A stretch of 64,000 bases of DNA from Massilia sp. NR 4-1. GTDB taxonomy: Bacteria; Pseudomonadota; Gammaproteobacteria; Burkholderiales; Burkholderiaceae_D. The stretch covers positions 1,736,001 through 1,800,000 of the forward strand of contig NZ_CP012201.1 in NCBI RefSeq assembly GCF_001191005.1, in the 5' to 3' direction. The translations under genes and the position numbers were made by a program. Positions 39,655 to 48,288 of the stretch are shown here, piece by piece (positions within the stretch are counted from its first letter, which is position 1; each line of letters opens with the position of its first letter). Under the pieces are notes generated by a model. The model had not been told where the DNA came from and searched no databases. It saw nothing but the letters and a program-made list of their open reading frames with translations.

Positions 39655-40455
39655 TTATGCTTGTGCCGGCAGCACTTCCAGCGCCACCGATTGTTGCGCC
39701 AGGCCGAGATAGCCCGCAAAAAGAATGCCGCCCTGCGGCGCGGCCACCGCCAGCGGCTGGTCGGCCAGGCTGTCGAGACGGATCACGTCACCGGGCGCCA
39801 GCGTGCGCAGATTGCCCAGGCTGACGCGCGCCTGCCCCACCGCGACCGGCAGGCTGAGCGGCACATGGGCCAGTACCGCGCTGTATTGCAGCGCCGCCAG
39901 CGGTGCCAGCGGCGCGGCCTTGGCCGGCTGCTGGCGCGCCAGCGCGCACAGGGCGTCGGCCAAGGCGCTGTTAAGCACGCAATGCAGCGTGCAGCGGCCG
40001 CTGCGCAGCACGGCGCACACGGCGCCCGAACCCGGCGCCAGCTCGGCGCCCGGTCCGCTTTCCGCCTCGGCGGCGGCCGGCGCGCCCGGCAGATGGGCCA
40101 GGCCGGCCAGTGCGTCGAGCAAGGCCGCCAGCGCCGCCGCGGCGCCCTCGCCGGCCAGGCCGGCTTGCGATTCCGAAGGCTGGGCATAGCTGCGTTCGGG
40201 CGGGAACAGCTGCTTTTGCAGCTGGAACGGCAAGTCCTCGCCCCAGCCATACCACAGCGCCAGCGCGCCACCCACGCGGCGCTGGCGCCACAGCGGCCAG
40301 CTGCCGGCGCCGTCGGCGGCCGCCTGGCAGTGCAGCGACCAATCGGCCGCCGCCAGCCCCCAGTCGGCGCACCAGGACGCCAGCGCCCCCTGCAGCACCT
40401 CCTGCACGGCCGCCAGCGCCGACTTGCCCAGCAGGCGGTACGGGCGGTACGCCAT
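39655..40455 (-). CDS. Divergent FliM / SctQ-like C-ring protein
   Basis: 266 aa from an ATG overlapping the flgE stop by 1 nt. Only the C-terminal SpoA domain is clear (VPLSLPVAVGQARVSLGNLR, then LAPGDVIRLDSLADQPLAV). FliM is usually about 330 aa and begins with an EIDALL-type CheY-binding helix; neither that helix nor the conserved GG-containing middle domain can be seen. The size and plan fit SctQ/HrcQ proteins of injectisomes about as well. It probably joins FliN in a C ring or sorting platform. The position between flgE and fliN supports FliM as its counterpart. Confidence 0.75.
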   Translation of the reverse strand: MAYRPYRLLGKSALAAVQEVLQGALASWCADWGLAAADWSLHCQAAADGAGSWPLWRQRRVGGALALWYGWGEDLPFQLQKQLFPPERSYAQPSESQAGLAGEGAAAALAALLDALAGLAHLPGAPAAAEAESGPGAELAPGSGAVCAVLRSGRCTLHCVLNSALADALCALARQQPAKAAPLAPLAALQYSAVLAHVPLSLPVAVGQARVSLGNLRTLAPGDVIRLDSLADQPLAVAAPQGGILFAGYLGLAQQSVALEVLPAQA

Positions 40456-41642
40456 CAACGGTTCCCCTTCATGTCGAACAGCTGCTGGATCATGTCGTTG
40501 GCGGTGCTGATCACGTGGGAGGAGGCCTGGTAGCCGCGCTGCATCAGGATCAGGTTGCCGAATTCTTCAGCCAGGTCCACGTTCGAGCCTTCACGCCGGC
40601 CCGGCTGCAGATTGCCGAACGCTTCGACGCCGGCCAAGCCATAGCGCACCGCGTTCTCGCCTTTTTGCACGAACATGCCGCTGGCGACCTGGTCCAGATC
40701 CTGCTCGGAGCGGAAGTCGGCCAGGGCCAGGCGCTGGCCTTTGCCGGTCTGGCCGTTGGAATAGCGCACATTGATGGTGCCGTCGGCGCCAATGCTCTGG
40801 TCCGAGCGCACGCCGCCCAGATAGCCGTCCTGGGTCGCGCTCAAGGTCGAGGGCGAGAGCAGGGAGTTGACGGCGCTGAAGTCGAGCTTGACGGCGAAGG
40901 GCTGCACGCCGGCCACCGCGTAATTGAAGTTGATCGTGCTATAGGCCGGATCGGGCGCCAGGCCGTTGAACTTGAGGGTGCCGTTGCCCAGCACGCCGCC
41001 GCCGGTGGCCGCTTCATTGATCGCCACGCTGTAACTGCCGATGCCGGTCGATTTGATCACCAGGTTGACGGCGCGGCTGACGCCGGCCGTATCGATCACG
41101 GTCACGCCGTTCAGCACCGTGTCGCTGGGCGTGGCCGGCGGCGCCGGCGGCGTCGGCAGGTTGCCGCTGAGCTTGACGGTGGTGGTGGCCTTGGCCGGGT
41201 TGCGCGCCAGCTCGTTCAGGGTCACGTCGCCGAGCTTGCCGTTCGCGTCGAGCGCCTGCACGTGGTCGCCCGCGCCGTTGACCAGCACATTGCTGGCGTT
41301 GAACTGGAAATCGCCGCTGCGCGTGTACATCAGCTTGTCGTCGCGGCGCACCACGAACATGCCGTTGCCGTTGATGCTCAGGTCGAGCGGATTGCCCGTG
41401 CCCTGCTCATTGCCGGCTTTCAGCAGCAGGCGCGTGCCCACCACATCCACGCCGCGGCCCAGCGCGTGCTGGGCGGTGGCGGCCGGCGCGCTGCCGCCGC
41501 CCTGTTCAAACAGGGCGCCGAACTGCAGCTGGGCGCTTTTGAAGCCGGGCGTGTTGACATTGGCCAGGTTGTTGCCGACCACGCGCAAGCCCTTGGCATG
41601 GCTCAGCAGGCCCGAGGTTCCGATATATAAGGTATCCAGCAT
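40455..41642 (-). CDS. flgE: Flagellar hook protein FlgE
   Basis: 395 aa. The N-terminus carries the rod/hook motif (GLRVVGNNLANVNTPGFKSA). The middle has beta-rich hook domains. The C-terminus (RGYQASSHVISTANDMIQQL) is the matching coiled-coil partner. It polymerises into the hook under the FlgD cap. The length is normal for FlgE. It lies between flgD and the fliM-like gene, which differs from the common flgBCDEFG order because flgD and flgE here follow fliK. Confidence 0.95.
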   Translation of the reverse strand: MLDTLYIGTSGLLSHAKGLRVVGNNLANVNTPGFKSAQLQFGALFEQGGGSAPAATAQHALGRGVDVVGTRLLLKAGNEQGTGNPLDLSINGNGMFVVRRDDKLMYTRSGDFQFNASNVLVNGAGDHVQALDANGKLGDVTLNELARNPAKATTTVKLSGNLPTPPAPPATPSDTVLNGVTVIDTAGVSRAVNLVIKSTGIGSYSVAINEAATGGGVLGNGTLKFNGLAPDPAYSTINFNYAVAGVQPFAVKLDFSAVNSLLSPSTLSATQDGYLGGVRSDQSIGADGTINVRYSNGQTGKGQRLALADFRSEQDLDQVASGMFVQKGENAVRYGLAGVEAFGNLQPGRREGSNVDLAEEFGNLILMQRGYQASSHVISTANDMIQQLFDMKGNR

Positions 41643-41652
41643 GGGTCTGTCC

Positions 41653-42057
41653 TCAGCGAATATTGATGATTTGCGACATATTGATATTGTTCAGGAAGGT
41701 ATTGGTGGGCGTGGTCAGGGTCAGCATCGGCGTGCCGCTGCTGACGTCGATCGCGGTGACGCGGCCGGTCAACATACCGCCGCCCTGGCCCACGTCGACG
41801 GTCTTGCCGAGCAAGCCGATCGACTGCATCGACGATTGCACCGACAGCAAGCCTTCGATTTTTTCATTGAGCTGGCGGCTTTGCTCCAGGGTCGCGAACT
41901 GCGCGATCTGCGCCACGAATTCCTGGTTGTCCACCGGCTTCAGCGGGTCCTGATTATTGAGCTGGGCCGTCAGGATCTTCAGGAAATCCTGGATGCCGAT
42001 ATTGGCCGATTGCGAGAGCGGCGCCGAGCCGACCGCGGAGCTGGGAGAGATAGCCAT
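41653..42057 (-). CDS. flgD: Hook-cap protein FlgD (short form)
   Basis: 134 aa with the conserved N-terminal part (FLKILTAQLNNQDPLKPVDN, then EFVAQIAQFATLEQSRQLN) and a small C-terminal beta domain. FlgD is usually about 220 aa; the inserted Ig-like domain seems to be absent, leaving a minimal form. It scaffolds hook assembly. The ATG overlaps the stop of the preceding gene by 1 nt (TAATG). Confidence 0.92.
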   Translation of the reverse strand: MAISPSSAVGSAPLSQSANIGIQDFLKILTAQLNNQDPLKPVDNQEFVAQIAQFATLEQSRQLNEKIEGLLSVQSSMQSIGLLGKTVDVGQGGGMLTGRVTAIDVSSGTPMLTLTTPTNTFLNNINMSQIINIR

Positions 42058-43013
42058 TAGACTGGTCCTTTTGCATCGATGGGAAGGAAGGCGCGCGACG
42101 CCGGCGCGGCGGCGAACGCATCGCCGCCGGCAGCCGGTGCGGCCTCCAAGAGTTTCTTGCCGTTCAGCGTCAGCGCCGTCAGGCGCGCGCCGCTGCCGGC
42201 CAGTTCGCCGGCCATGGCTTGCGCCAGGCCGAGCGCCTGGGCGGCGCTGAGGCCGGCATCCCGCACCCAGGCTTGCACGCCCTGCGCGTCCTGGTACACA
42301 TGCAGCTGGCGCGCGCGGTATTCATGTTCGGCGGCACTGCCGGTGGCGCCGTCCTGCTCCGGCTCCGGTGCCGTCGGCTGGGCCTCGGCCTCGGCCGGGG
42401 CCGCATGCGCCGCGGCCGGCGCGCCGAACGGCAAGCTCAAGCGCTCAGCGCCGGCCGCCGCCGGCAATGCGGACACGGCACTGGCAATGCTCTCCTGCAC
42501 CACGGCCGCGCCGGCCGAACGCCCCGCCTGGACGGCGGCCAAGGCGGCACCGCCCGGGGATGCCGCCAGTTGCGCCACCGCTGGCTGCGCATGGACGGCA
42601 GCGGGCGCGGCGCTGCCGTCCGCCAGCGCGGCCTGGCCCGTGGAAGAGGCCGCGCGCGCAGCCGTCCCCACCGGCTCGGCTGCCGCCTCTGCCGTTTGCG
42701 CCGCCGGCGCGGCGGGCGTGGCCGCGGGACCGGCCGCCGACGGCGTTGCCGCTACCTGTTCCGGCTGCCTTCCTTGGCTGCTGCCTGGCGCCGCCAGCGC
42801 GGACTCGGCCGCCGCCGGCGCCAGCATGCTGGCGTGCACCGGCGCGGCCGCCTGCAGCGGCGGCGGCGCCTGGCGCGGCTTTTTCTGTTCCTGCTGCAGC
42901 ATGGCGTGCTCCAGCTCATACAGCCAGCGCTCCTGCCGCGCTTGCGGCTGGCGGCGCGCATGGCTGGCCGGCGCTTCGCCGGCGCGGCCCATTTGTTCGA
43001 GATTGACTGTCAT
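42057..43013 (-). CDS. Ala/Pro/Gln-rich protein in fliK position (candidate hook-length control)
   Basis: 318 aa from an ATG at 43013 with AGGAATAGG upstream; the open frame further upstream belongs to fliJ sequence. Low-complexity Ala/Pro/Gln runs fill residues about 40-220, as in FliK rulers. The C-terminal region (about 225-315: YRARQLHVYQDAQGVQAWV, then LTALTLNGKKLLEA) is compact, but I do not see the usual Flg_hook motif of FliK. Placement after fliJ and before flgD-flgE is the standard fliK place. FliK role inferred; sequence support is weak. Confidence 0.7.
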   Translation of the reverse strand: MTVNLEQMGRAGEAPASHARRQPQARQERWLYELEHAMLQQEQKKPRQAPPPLQAAAPVHASMLAPAAAESALAAPGSSQGRQPEQVAATPSAAGPAATPAAPAAQTAEAAAEPVGTAARAASSTGQAALADGSAAPAAVHAQPAVAQLAASPGGAALAAVQAGRSAGAAVVQESIASAVSALPAAAGAERLSLPFGAPAAAHAAPAEAEAQPTAPEPEQDGATGSAAEHEYRARQLHVYQDAQGVQAWVRDAGLSAAQALGLAQAMAGELAGSGARLTALTLNGKKLLEAAPAAGGDAFAAAPASRAFLPIDAKGPV

Positions 43014-43465
43014 CTGCCTATTCCTGCTTGCAAAATACCCCATTGATCGTCGGCATCCTTGAACTCCAGGCTTTGCCGCGCCTTCTTGAATTCGTCCAAA
43101 GCTTGCTTGCGGTGCTTCTCCACGGCATCCAGCGCGCGCTGCGCCGCGAGCACCTGGGCCACCAATTCCTCGTGCTCGGCCTGCCGCGCGCTGAGCGCCG
43201 CCTGCTCGTCCTGCAGCTGGCGACGGCAATCGGCGATGTAACGCTGCGCCAGCAGCAAGCGGTCGGCCGTCAGCGCCTGGCCGGCGCCGGCCAGGCTGTG
43301 CCAGCCGGCGGCGGCCGCCTCGCTGCGCTGCCGGGCCGCGTCCACGGTTGCCTGGCGCTGCGCCAGCACGGCCTGGCTCTCGCCCAAGGCCAGCCGCAGC
43401 GCGTCGAGCTCCCAGGCGCGGTTCAGGCGCACCGGTTCCAGCGCGTAACGGAAACGCCCGCCCAT
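43010..43465 (-). CDS. fliJ: Flagellar export chaperone FliJ
   Basis: 151 aa, entirely helical and rich in Gln/Ala/Arg, forming an antiparallel coiled coil (LLAQRYIADCRRQLQDEQAA, then LDAVEKHRKQALDEFKKARQ). FliJ is the stalk of the FliI ATPase and contacts FlhA. The start is the ATG that overlaps the fliI stop by 1 nt (TGATG). It overlaps the next gene by 4 nt. Confidence 0.88.
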   Translation of the reverse strand: MGGRFRYALEPVRLNRAWELDALRLALGESQAVLAQRQATVDAARQRSEAAAAGWHSLAGAGQALTADRLLLAQRYIADCRRQLQDEQAALSARQAEHEELVAQVLAAQRALDAVEKHRKQALDEFKKARQSLEFKDADDQWGILQAGIGR

Positions 43466-44778
43466 CAGCCGCCCGCCCCTTTCACGGCGCTGCCCAGCTG
43501 GGCCAGCGCCGCAGCGCGCGAAGCCGCTTCGCCCACGCGCTGGCGCAGCACGGCGCGCAAGGCCGGCGCCGCCGCGATGGCGCGGTCGACGGCCGGATTG
43601 CTGCCGGCGCGGTAAGCGCCCATTTCCACCATCTGGCGGTTGCGCTCGTAATTGGCCAGCAGGTCGACCGCGGCCGCCATCAGCTGCTGCTCGCTCGTGC
43701 TGCTCAATTCCGACGCCAGCCGGCTGGCGCTCTGCAACACGTCGATGGCCGGGTAATGGCCTTCGTGGGCCAGCTGGCGCGACAGCATGATGTGGCCGTC
43801 CAGCGTGGCGCGCACGATGTCCGACACCGGCTCGTTGAAATCGTCGCCCTCCACCAGCACCGTGTACAGCGCGGTGATGGCGCCGCCCGAATCGGTGGTG
43901 CCGCAGCGCTCGCACAGGGCCGGGATCTCGGCGAACACCGAGGGCGTATAGCCGCGCGCCGTGGGCGGCTCGCCGGCCGCCAGGCCGACCTCGCGCCGCG
44001 CCATGGCAAAGCGGGTGAGCGAATCCATCATCAGCAGCACTTGCTGGCCGGCGTCGCGGAAATGCTCGGCGATGGCGGTGGCGGCATGCGCGGCGCGCGT
44101 GCGCACCAGGGCCGGCTGGTCCGAGGTCGCCACCAGCACCACGCTGCGGCGCAAGCCTTCGCTGCCGAGCTGCTGTTCGACGAAATCGCGCACCTCGCGC
44201 CCGCGCTCGCCGATCAGGGCGATCACATTGACGTCGGTGCGCACTTCGCGCGCCAGCATGCCCAGCAAAGTGCTCTTGCCGACGCCGCTGCCGGCGAAGA
44301 TGCCGACACGCTGGCCCTGCCCCAGCGGCAGCAAGGCGTCGATGGCGCGCACCCCGGTTTCCAGCGGCCGCGTGATGCGCGGCCGGGTCAGCGGGTTGAT
44401 CGGCGCCGCATACAGGCTGCGCAGCGGACCGGGCGGCAAAGCCGGGCCGCCGTCCAGCGGCTGGCCGAAAGCGTCGATGACCCGTCCCAGCAGGGCGTCG
44501 CCGACCGGGATGCCGGGCGGCTGGCCGCTGGCCACGATCTCGCTGCCGGCGCCCACGCCGCGCGTATCGCCGTACGGCATCAGGATCACCCGGCCCGGCC
44601 GCAAGCCCACCACCTCGGCCGCCAGCAGAGGACCGTCGGCGCCGGCGCGCACATGGCACACCTCGCCCACGGCCGCATCCGGCCCCTGCGCTTCGATGCT
44701 CTGGCCGGAAATGGCCAGCACGCGGCCGACGCGGCGCGTCAGCGTGGCTTGGCGTACGGCGTCCAGATAGGCTTGCAT
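43465..44778 (-). CDS. fliI: Flagellum-specific export ATPase FliI
   Basis: 437 aa from the ATG at 44778, which overlaps the fliH stop by 1 nt; the frame further upstream is fliH sequence in another phase. Walker A (GIFAGSGVGKSTLLGML, about 160-175) and Walker B (QVLLMMDSLTRFAMARREV, about 245-260) are intact. RGYTPSVFAEIPALCERCG and the downstream region are typical. FliI is an F1-beta-like hexameric ATPase that prepares substrates at the export gate with FliH and FliJ. Confidence 0.97.
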   Translation of the reverse strand: MQAYLDAVRQATLTRRVGRVLAISGQSIEAQGPDAAVGEVCHVRAGADGPLLAAEVVGLRPGRVILMPYGDTRGVGAGSEIVASGQPPGIPVGDALLGRVIDAFGQPLDGGPALPPGPLRSLYAAPINPLTRPRITRPLETGVRAIDALLPLGQGQRVGIFAGSGVGKSTLLGMLAREVRTDVNVIALIGERGREVRDFVEQQLGSEGLRRSVVLVATSDQPALVRTRAAHAATAIAEHFRDAGQQVLLMMDSLTRFAMARREVGLAAGEPPTARGYTPSVFAEIPALCERCGTTDSGGAITALYTVLVEGDDFNEPVSDIVRATLDGHIMLSRQLAHEGHYPAIDVLQSASRLASELSSTSEQQLMAAAVDLLANYERNRQMVEMGAYRAGSNPAVDRAIAAAPALRAVLRQRVGEAASRAAALAQLGSAVKGAGG

Positions 44779-46016
44779 CAGTCGGCCACCTCGGGCTGGG
44801 CGCGGCGCTGGCGCACCGCCAGCAAGGTTTGGCGCAACTGCTGCAGCTGAATGTCGAGGCGCGCATCGAGCGTGCCGCGTTCGCTGTCCAGCAGGCCGCC
44901 GCCCAGGCCCACGCTGGCATCGCCCTGGATGCTGACGCGCGGGTCGAGCTGGTGGGCGCCGGCCGCCAGCATGCCGCGCAGCAGCTCGGCGTCCTGGGGA
45001 TGCAGGCGCAGGCGCAGCTGCGCGCTGTCGTGCGCTTCGCCGACCAGGCGGCGGGCCTGGGCCAGCACGCCGTCCGGGCTGGCTGCGCTGTCGCCGAGCA
45101 TGCGGCACAGCACACCGTGGATGGTTGCCACCAGCATATCTTCCTGCTCGGCCGCGCCCGCGCTGCGGGCCGCGTCAAAGGCCGCGATCGCGGCATCCAG
45201 GGCCGCCAGGCGTTGCGCGGCCGCTTCCTGGGCTTTCTGCGCCGCCTCCTTGGCTTCCTGCAATGCGCGCTCCTGGCCCTGGGCCTGGCCGCGCTGTTCG
45301 GCGTCGGCCAGGCGCTGCGCAGCCTGCCCGTCCAGCTCACGCCGGGCCGCAGCCAGTTCCGCCTCCTGTTTTTCAAGACGCGCGCGCAGGGCCGAAACCT
45401 CCTCCTCACGCCGCGCCAGGGCCGTTTCGCGGGCGGCCAGCGCCGCCTGCGCTTGCAGGTCCTGAGGCGACAGCAGTTCGCCCAGGGCCGTCGCCGCGGC
45501 GTGCGCGCCAGCCGCGTTGGCGGCTTGAATCACGTTAGCGGCCTGGGTCGCGGGCAGCGGCGACGACATGGCCGCTGGCCCAGTCGCAGGCGTTTCAGGC
45601 GCGACCGGTGCATTCGCCAACGCCGGCGATGGCCGTGATGCGCCGGCGCCGGCCGCAAACAGGCCGGCGGCCAAGGCCGGTGTGGCCGGCGCTGGACTGG
45701 ACGCCTGGGGCGAACGCTGGCTGGACGGCTGAGTCAGCGCTGCCGATTCCGCTGGGTTCTTGGCTTGCGCAGGTGCAGACACGGGCGGCGGAAGCGGCAT
45801 GCGCGGCTGAGTCGACGGTGACTGAGACTGCGGCAGCTGTGACTGGGAATGCGATTCAGGCTGCGACTGAGACAGCTGCGATGGCCGCGGCTGCGGTTGC
45901 TGCGCCTGGCCTTCCACCGCGGCGGCCGGGGCCACCGGGCGTACCTCGGCCACGCCTGGACGCCGCAGCTGGCGCGGCTGGCCGGACACGTCGGCGGCGC
46001 GGATCAGCGCATCCAT
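44778..46016 (-). CDS. fliH: Flagellar export ATPase regulator FliH, long N-terminus
   Basis: 412 aa. The C-terminal half has the FliH pattern: a long helix with EEEVSALRARLEKQEAELAA, then the E2-type domain (ATIHGVLCRMLGDSAASPDG, VGLGGGLLDSERGTLDARLD). The first about 190 residues are a low-complexity Pro/Gln/Ser/Ala extension (for example PSQLSQSQPESHSQSQLPQS), which makes it much longer than the usual 230-260 aa. FliH regulates FliI and ties it to the C ring. It overlaps the fliG-like gene by 13 nt. Confidence 0.9.
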   Translation of the reverse strand: MDALIRAADVSGQPRQLRRPGVAEVRPVAPAAAVEGQAQQPQPRPSQLSQSQPESHSQSQLPQSQSPSTQPRMPLPPPVSAPAQAKNPAESAALTQPSSQRSPQASSPAPATPALAAGLFAAGAGASRPSPALANAPVAPETPATGPAAMSSPLPATQAANVIQAANAAGAHAAATALGELLSPQDLQAQAALAARETALARREEEVSALRARLEKQEAELAAARRELDGQAAQRLADAEQRGQAQGQERALQEAKEAAQKAQEAAAQRLAALDAAIAAFDAARSAGAAEQEDMLVATIHGVLCRMLGDSAASPDGVLAQARRLVGEAHDSAQLRLRLHPQDAELLRGMLAAGAHQLDPRVSIQGDASVGLGGGLLDSERGTLDARLDIQLQQLRQTLLAVRQRRAQPEVAD

Positions 46017-46522
46017 GCGAACATCCTTTGCAGCAGGCGGCCCGGCGCGGCCGCATGGCCCGCCTGGGCGGCCGGTGCCGGCTGGCCGAGCCTTTGCGCC
46101 AGCGCTTCCAGCAGGAAGCGGCGGCGCGCCGGCGCCGCGGCGCTGGCGGCCGGCGCCGCGGCCTGGATGGCGCTACGGCGGGCCGGCGTGCACAGGGCCA
46201 GGAACTCCGCCTGCCAGCGCCAGCGCTGGGCGGCCAACACCTGGGCCACCAGCGAAGCCGGTTCGCGCTCCAGCGCGGCATAGATTTGCTGCACCGCGGC
46301 CGCCTGCAGGCGCTCCAGCGCCGGCATGGCGGCAGCACCGCCCGCCTTGGCCGCCGCCAGCAAGGTGCCGCTGCCGCCGGACTCGAAACCCAGCTCCCGC
46401 AGTTCGGCCAGATGACCGCGCAAGGTGTGCTGGTCCGCGGCCGGCAATTCGGCCAGAATCAGTTCACGGTCGGCGGCGGCCAGCGCATGCAGCGCCACGG
46501 CCGCCTGGCGGTGGCCGCTCAC
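46004..46522 (-). CDS. Short FliG-like protein in fliG position
   Basis: 172 aa from a GTG at 46522, overlapping the fliF stop by 4 nt (GTGA). It fills the place of fliG between fliF and fliH. The N-terminal part (RQAAVALHALAAADRELILA, then AELRELGF) resembles a FliG N-domain. The part around ALEREPASLVAQVLAAQRWR resembles the EHPQ-type start of the FliG middle domain. FliG is normally about 330 aa with a C-terminal torque domain that contacts MotA; no room for this is left. The assignment rests on position and by-eye similarity. It could instead be an unrelated linker protein of similar helical type. Confidence 0.6.
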   Translation of the reverse strand: MSGHRQAAVALHALAAADRELILAELPAADQHTLRGHLAELRELGFESGGSGTLLAAAKAGGAAAMPALERLQAAAVQQIYAALEREPASLVAQVLAAQRWRWQAEFLALCTPARRSAIQAAAPAASAAAPARRRFLLEALAQRLGQPAPAAQAGHAAAPGRLLQRMFAWMR

Positions 46523-47970
46523 TGGCCGCCTCCCGCCGCATCCTTGCCGCCGGGGACGCCGATCCATTGCCGCACATTCTGCAACATCTGCTCGCGTTCG
46601 CCCGGCGCCAGACGCCGCTCAGCCTGGCGCCGGCGGCCCAGGGCCAGGTAACTGCCCACGCCCAGTACCAGGGCGCCCAGCAGCACCAGCAACAGGGCCG
46701 GCACCTGCGCCAGGCCGTTCTCCGCGCGCGGTGCGGCGGCCGCAGCGTCGGCGGTGGCACTGTCGGCCGCCACCGCCACGGGCTGGCGCATTGGCGAAGC
46801 GAACTGGTCCATCGACTGCACCACGATGGCGTCGCCGCGCTCGGCGTTCAGGCCGGTGGCCAGCGCCACCACTTCCTTCAGGCGCTCCAGCTGGCCTTCA
46901 TTGAGCGGCTGCTTGACCAGCACCGCCACCGTCATGCGCTTCAGCTTGCCGCTCGCCGTCACCTGCTGCTCGACCCGGCGGCCCACCTGGTAATCGGTCT
47001 CGGTGGTGCTGGCCGCCGCGCCCGCATCGGACTTGGCCGCACCCGCCACCACGCCGGCGGCGCCGCCTTCGCGCGTGGTCTGGCGCTCGCGCACCATGAC
47101 CCCGGCCGGCAAGGCGTCGCTCGGCGCGCCGCGCGCCGCCAGCACTTCCTCGGTGGTGACCCGGCTCTGGTCCATATCCAGCAGCACGTCCACGCTGGCC
47201 ACGGCTTCGCCGGGACCAAAGGTGCGCTCCAGCACGGTGTTCACCTTCTTCAGCAGGTATTCCTCGGCGCCGCGCTTGGAGTCGAGCTGCTGGCTGGCAG
47301 ACAGCTCGGCCTCGCCGCCCTCGCCGTGCGCCACGCGCGTCAGCGCCACGCCGTGCTGGTTGAGCACGGTGACGTCGGCGCTGGCGATTTCGGGCACCGA
47401 TGCCGCCACCAAGCGCTGGATGCCGGCCACCTGCTCCGGCTGCAGGGTCTGCCCGCGCTTCATGGTCAGCGTCACCGAGGCCTTGGACTTGGCCGCCGTT
47501 TTCTTGAACAAGCCTTGTTCGGGCAGCGCCAGATGCACGCGCGCCGCCTGGATCTCCTCGATCGACAGGATGGTGCGCGTCAGCTCGCCCTGCACCGCGC
47601 GCTGGTAATTGACCTTCTGCACGAATTCGGTCATGCCGAAGTCGGCGTTGTTGAAGACCTCGAAACCGACCGCCCCATGCAGCGGGATATCCTTGCCCAT
47701 CAGCTGCAGCCGGGTCTTATACACCACGTCCTTCGGCACCAGGATGGTATTGCCGCCGTCGGCCAGCTGGTACGGCGTTTTCATGCGGTCCAGTTCGGCC
47801 GTCATGGCGGCCGCGTCGGCCGGCGCCACTTCCGCGAACAGCACCTGGTAATCGGCGCGGTAAGCCCAGAAGCCCAGGCCGGCCGTCAAGCCCAGGATCA
47901 GGATCGCGCCGCCGGCGATGCCGGCCTTGGCCTGGGTGCTCAGGCTCTTCCATGTTTCAAACATTGCCAC
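46519..47970 (-). CDS. fliF: Flagellar MS-ring protein FliF
   Basis: 483 aa, somewhat shorter than the usual 550. An N-terminal membrane segment (about 17-37) is followed by YscJ/FliF ring domains (GFEVFNNADFGMTEFVQKVN, then YQRAVQGELTRTI) and a second membrane segment (about 430-452). The C-terminus ends in ERE-QMLQNVRQWIG, similar to the RQW-containing FliG-binding end of FliF. FliF forms the membrane base of the basal body. The GTG at 47970 has GGAG 6 nt upstream; an ATG two codons later is the alternative start. Confidence 0.96.
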   Translation of the reverse strand: MAMFETWKSLSTQAKAGIAGGAILILGLTAGLGFWAYRADYQVLFAEVAPADAAAMTAELDRMKTPYQLADGGNTILVPKDVVYKTRLQLMGKDIPLHGAVGFEVFNNADFGMTEFVQKVNYQRAVQGELTRTILSIEEIQAARVHLALPEQGLFKKTAAKSKASVTLTMKRGQTLQPEQVAGIQRLVAASVPEIASADVTVLNQHGVALTRVAHGEGGEAELSASQQLDSKRGAEEYLLKKVNTVLERTFGPGEAVASVDVLLDMDQSRVTTEEVLAARGAPSDALPAGVMVRERQTTREGGAAGVVAGAAKSDAGAAASTTETDYQVGRRVEQQVTASGKLKRMTVAVLVKQPLNEGQLERLKEVVALATGLNAERGDAIVVQSMDQFASPMRQPVAVAADSATADAAAAAPRAENGLAQVPALLLVLLGALVLGVGSYLALGRRRQAERRLAPGEREQMLQNVRQWIGVPGGKDAAGGGQ

Positions 47971-47979
47971 TTTCTACTC

Positions 47980-48288
47980 CTAAACCTGCATCCGCATAAC
48001 TTCTTGGTAGGCTTCCAGCATGCGGTTGCGCACCTGGGCCAGCAGCTGGAAGGACAGCTTGGCCTCTTCCAGATGGATCATCACCTCGTGCAGGCTGCCC
48101 GCTTCGCCGGCGGCCAGGGCCTGCACCTCGTGGTCGGTCTGCACCAGGGTGGTATTCACCTGCCCCACCTGCTCGCTGAACCAGGTGGCAAAGCCCGGCG
48201 CGGCGGGCGCCGCAGCGCCGCTGGTGGCGGCGGGCGCCAGTGCTGCCAGCTCGGCGCTGGCGCCGATGGCGGCGATCGCTTCGATCAT
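47980..48288 (-). CDS. fliE: Basal-body protein FliE
   Basis: 102 aa with the FliE C-terminal pattern (EEAKLSFQLLAQVRNRMLEA, then YQEVMRM). FliE joins the MS ring to the proximal rod and is the first exported rod subunit. Its start overlaps the flgC stop by 4 nt (ATGA). Confidence 0.94.
   Translation of the reverse strand: MIEAIAAIGASAELAALAPAATSGAAAPAAPGFATWFSEQVGQVNTTLVQTDHEVQALAAGEAGSLHEVMIHLEEAKLSFQLLAQVRNRMLEAYQEVMRMQV

Noticed and set aside
43010..45409. One 799-aa gene
   Set aside because: Only the last 151 codons are real (fliJ); the rest is out of phase with fliH and fliI, which are recognisable in other frames.
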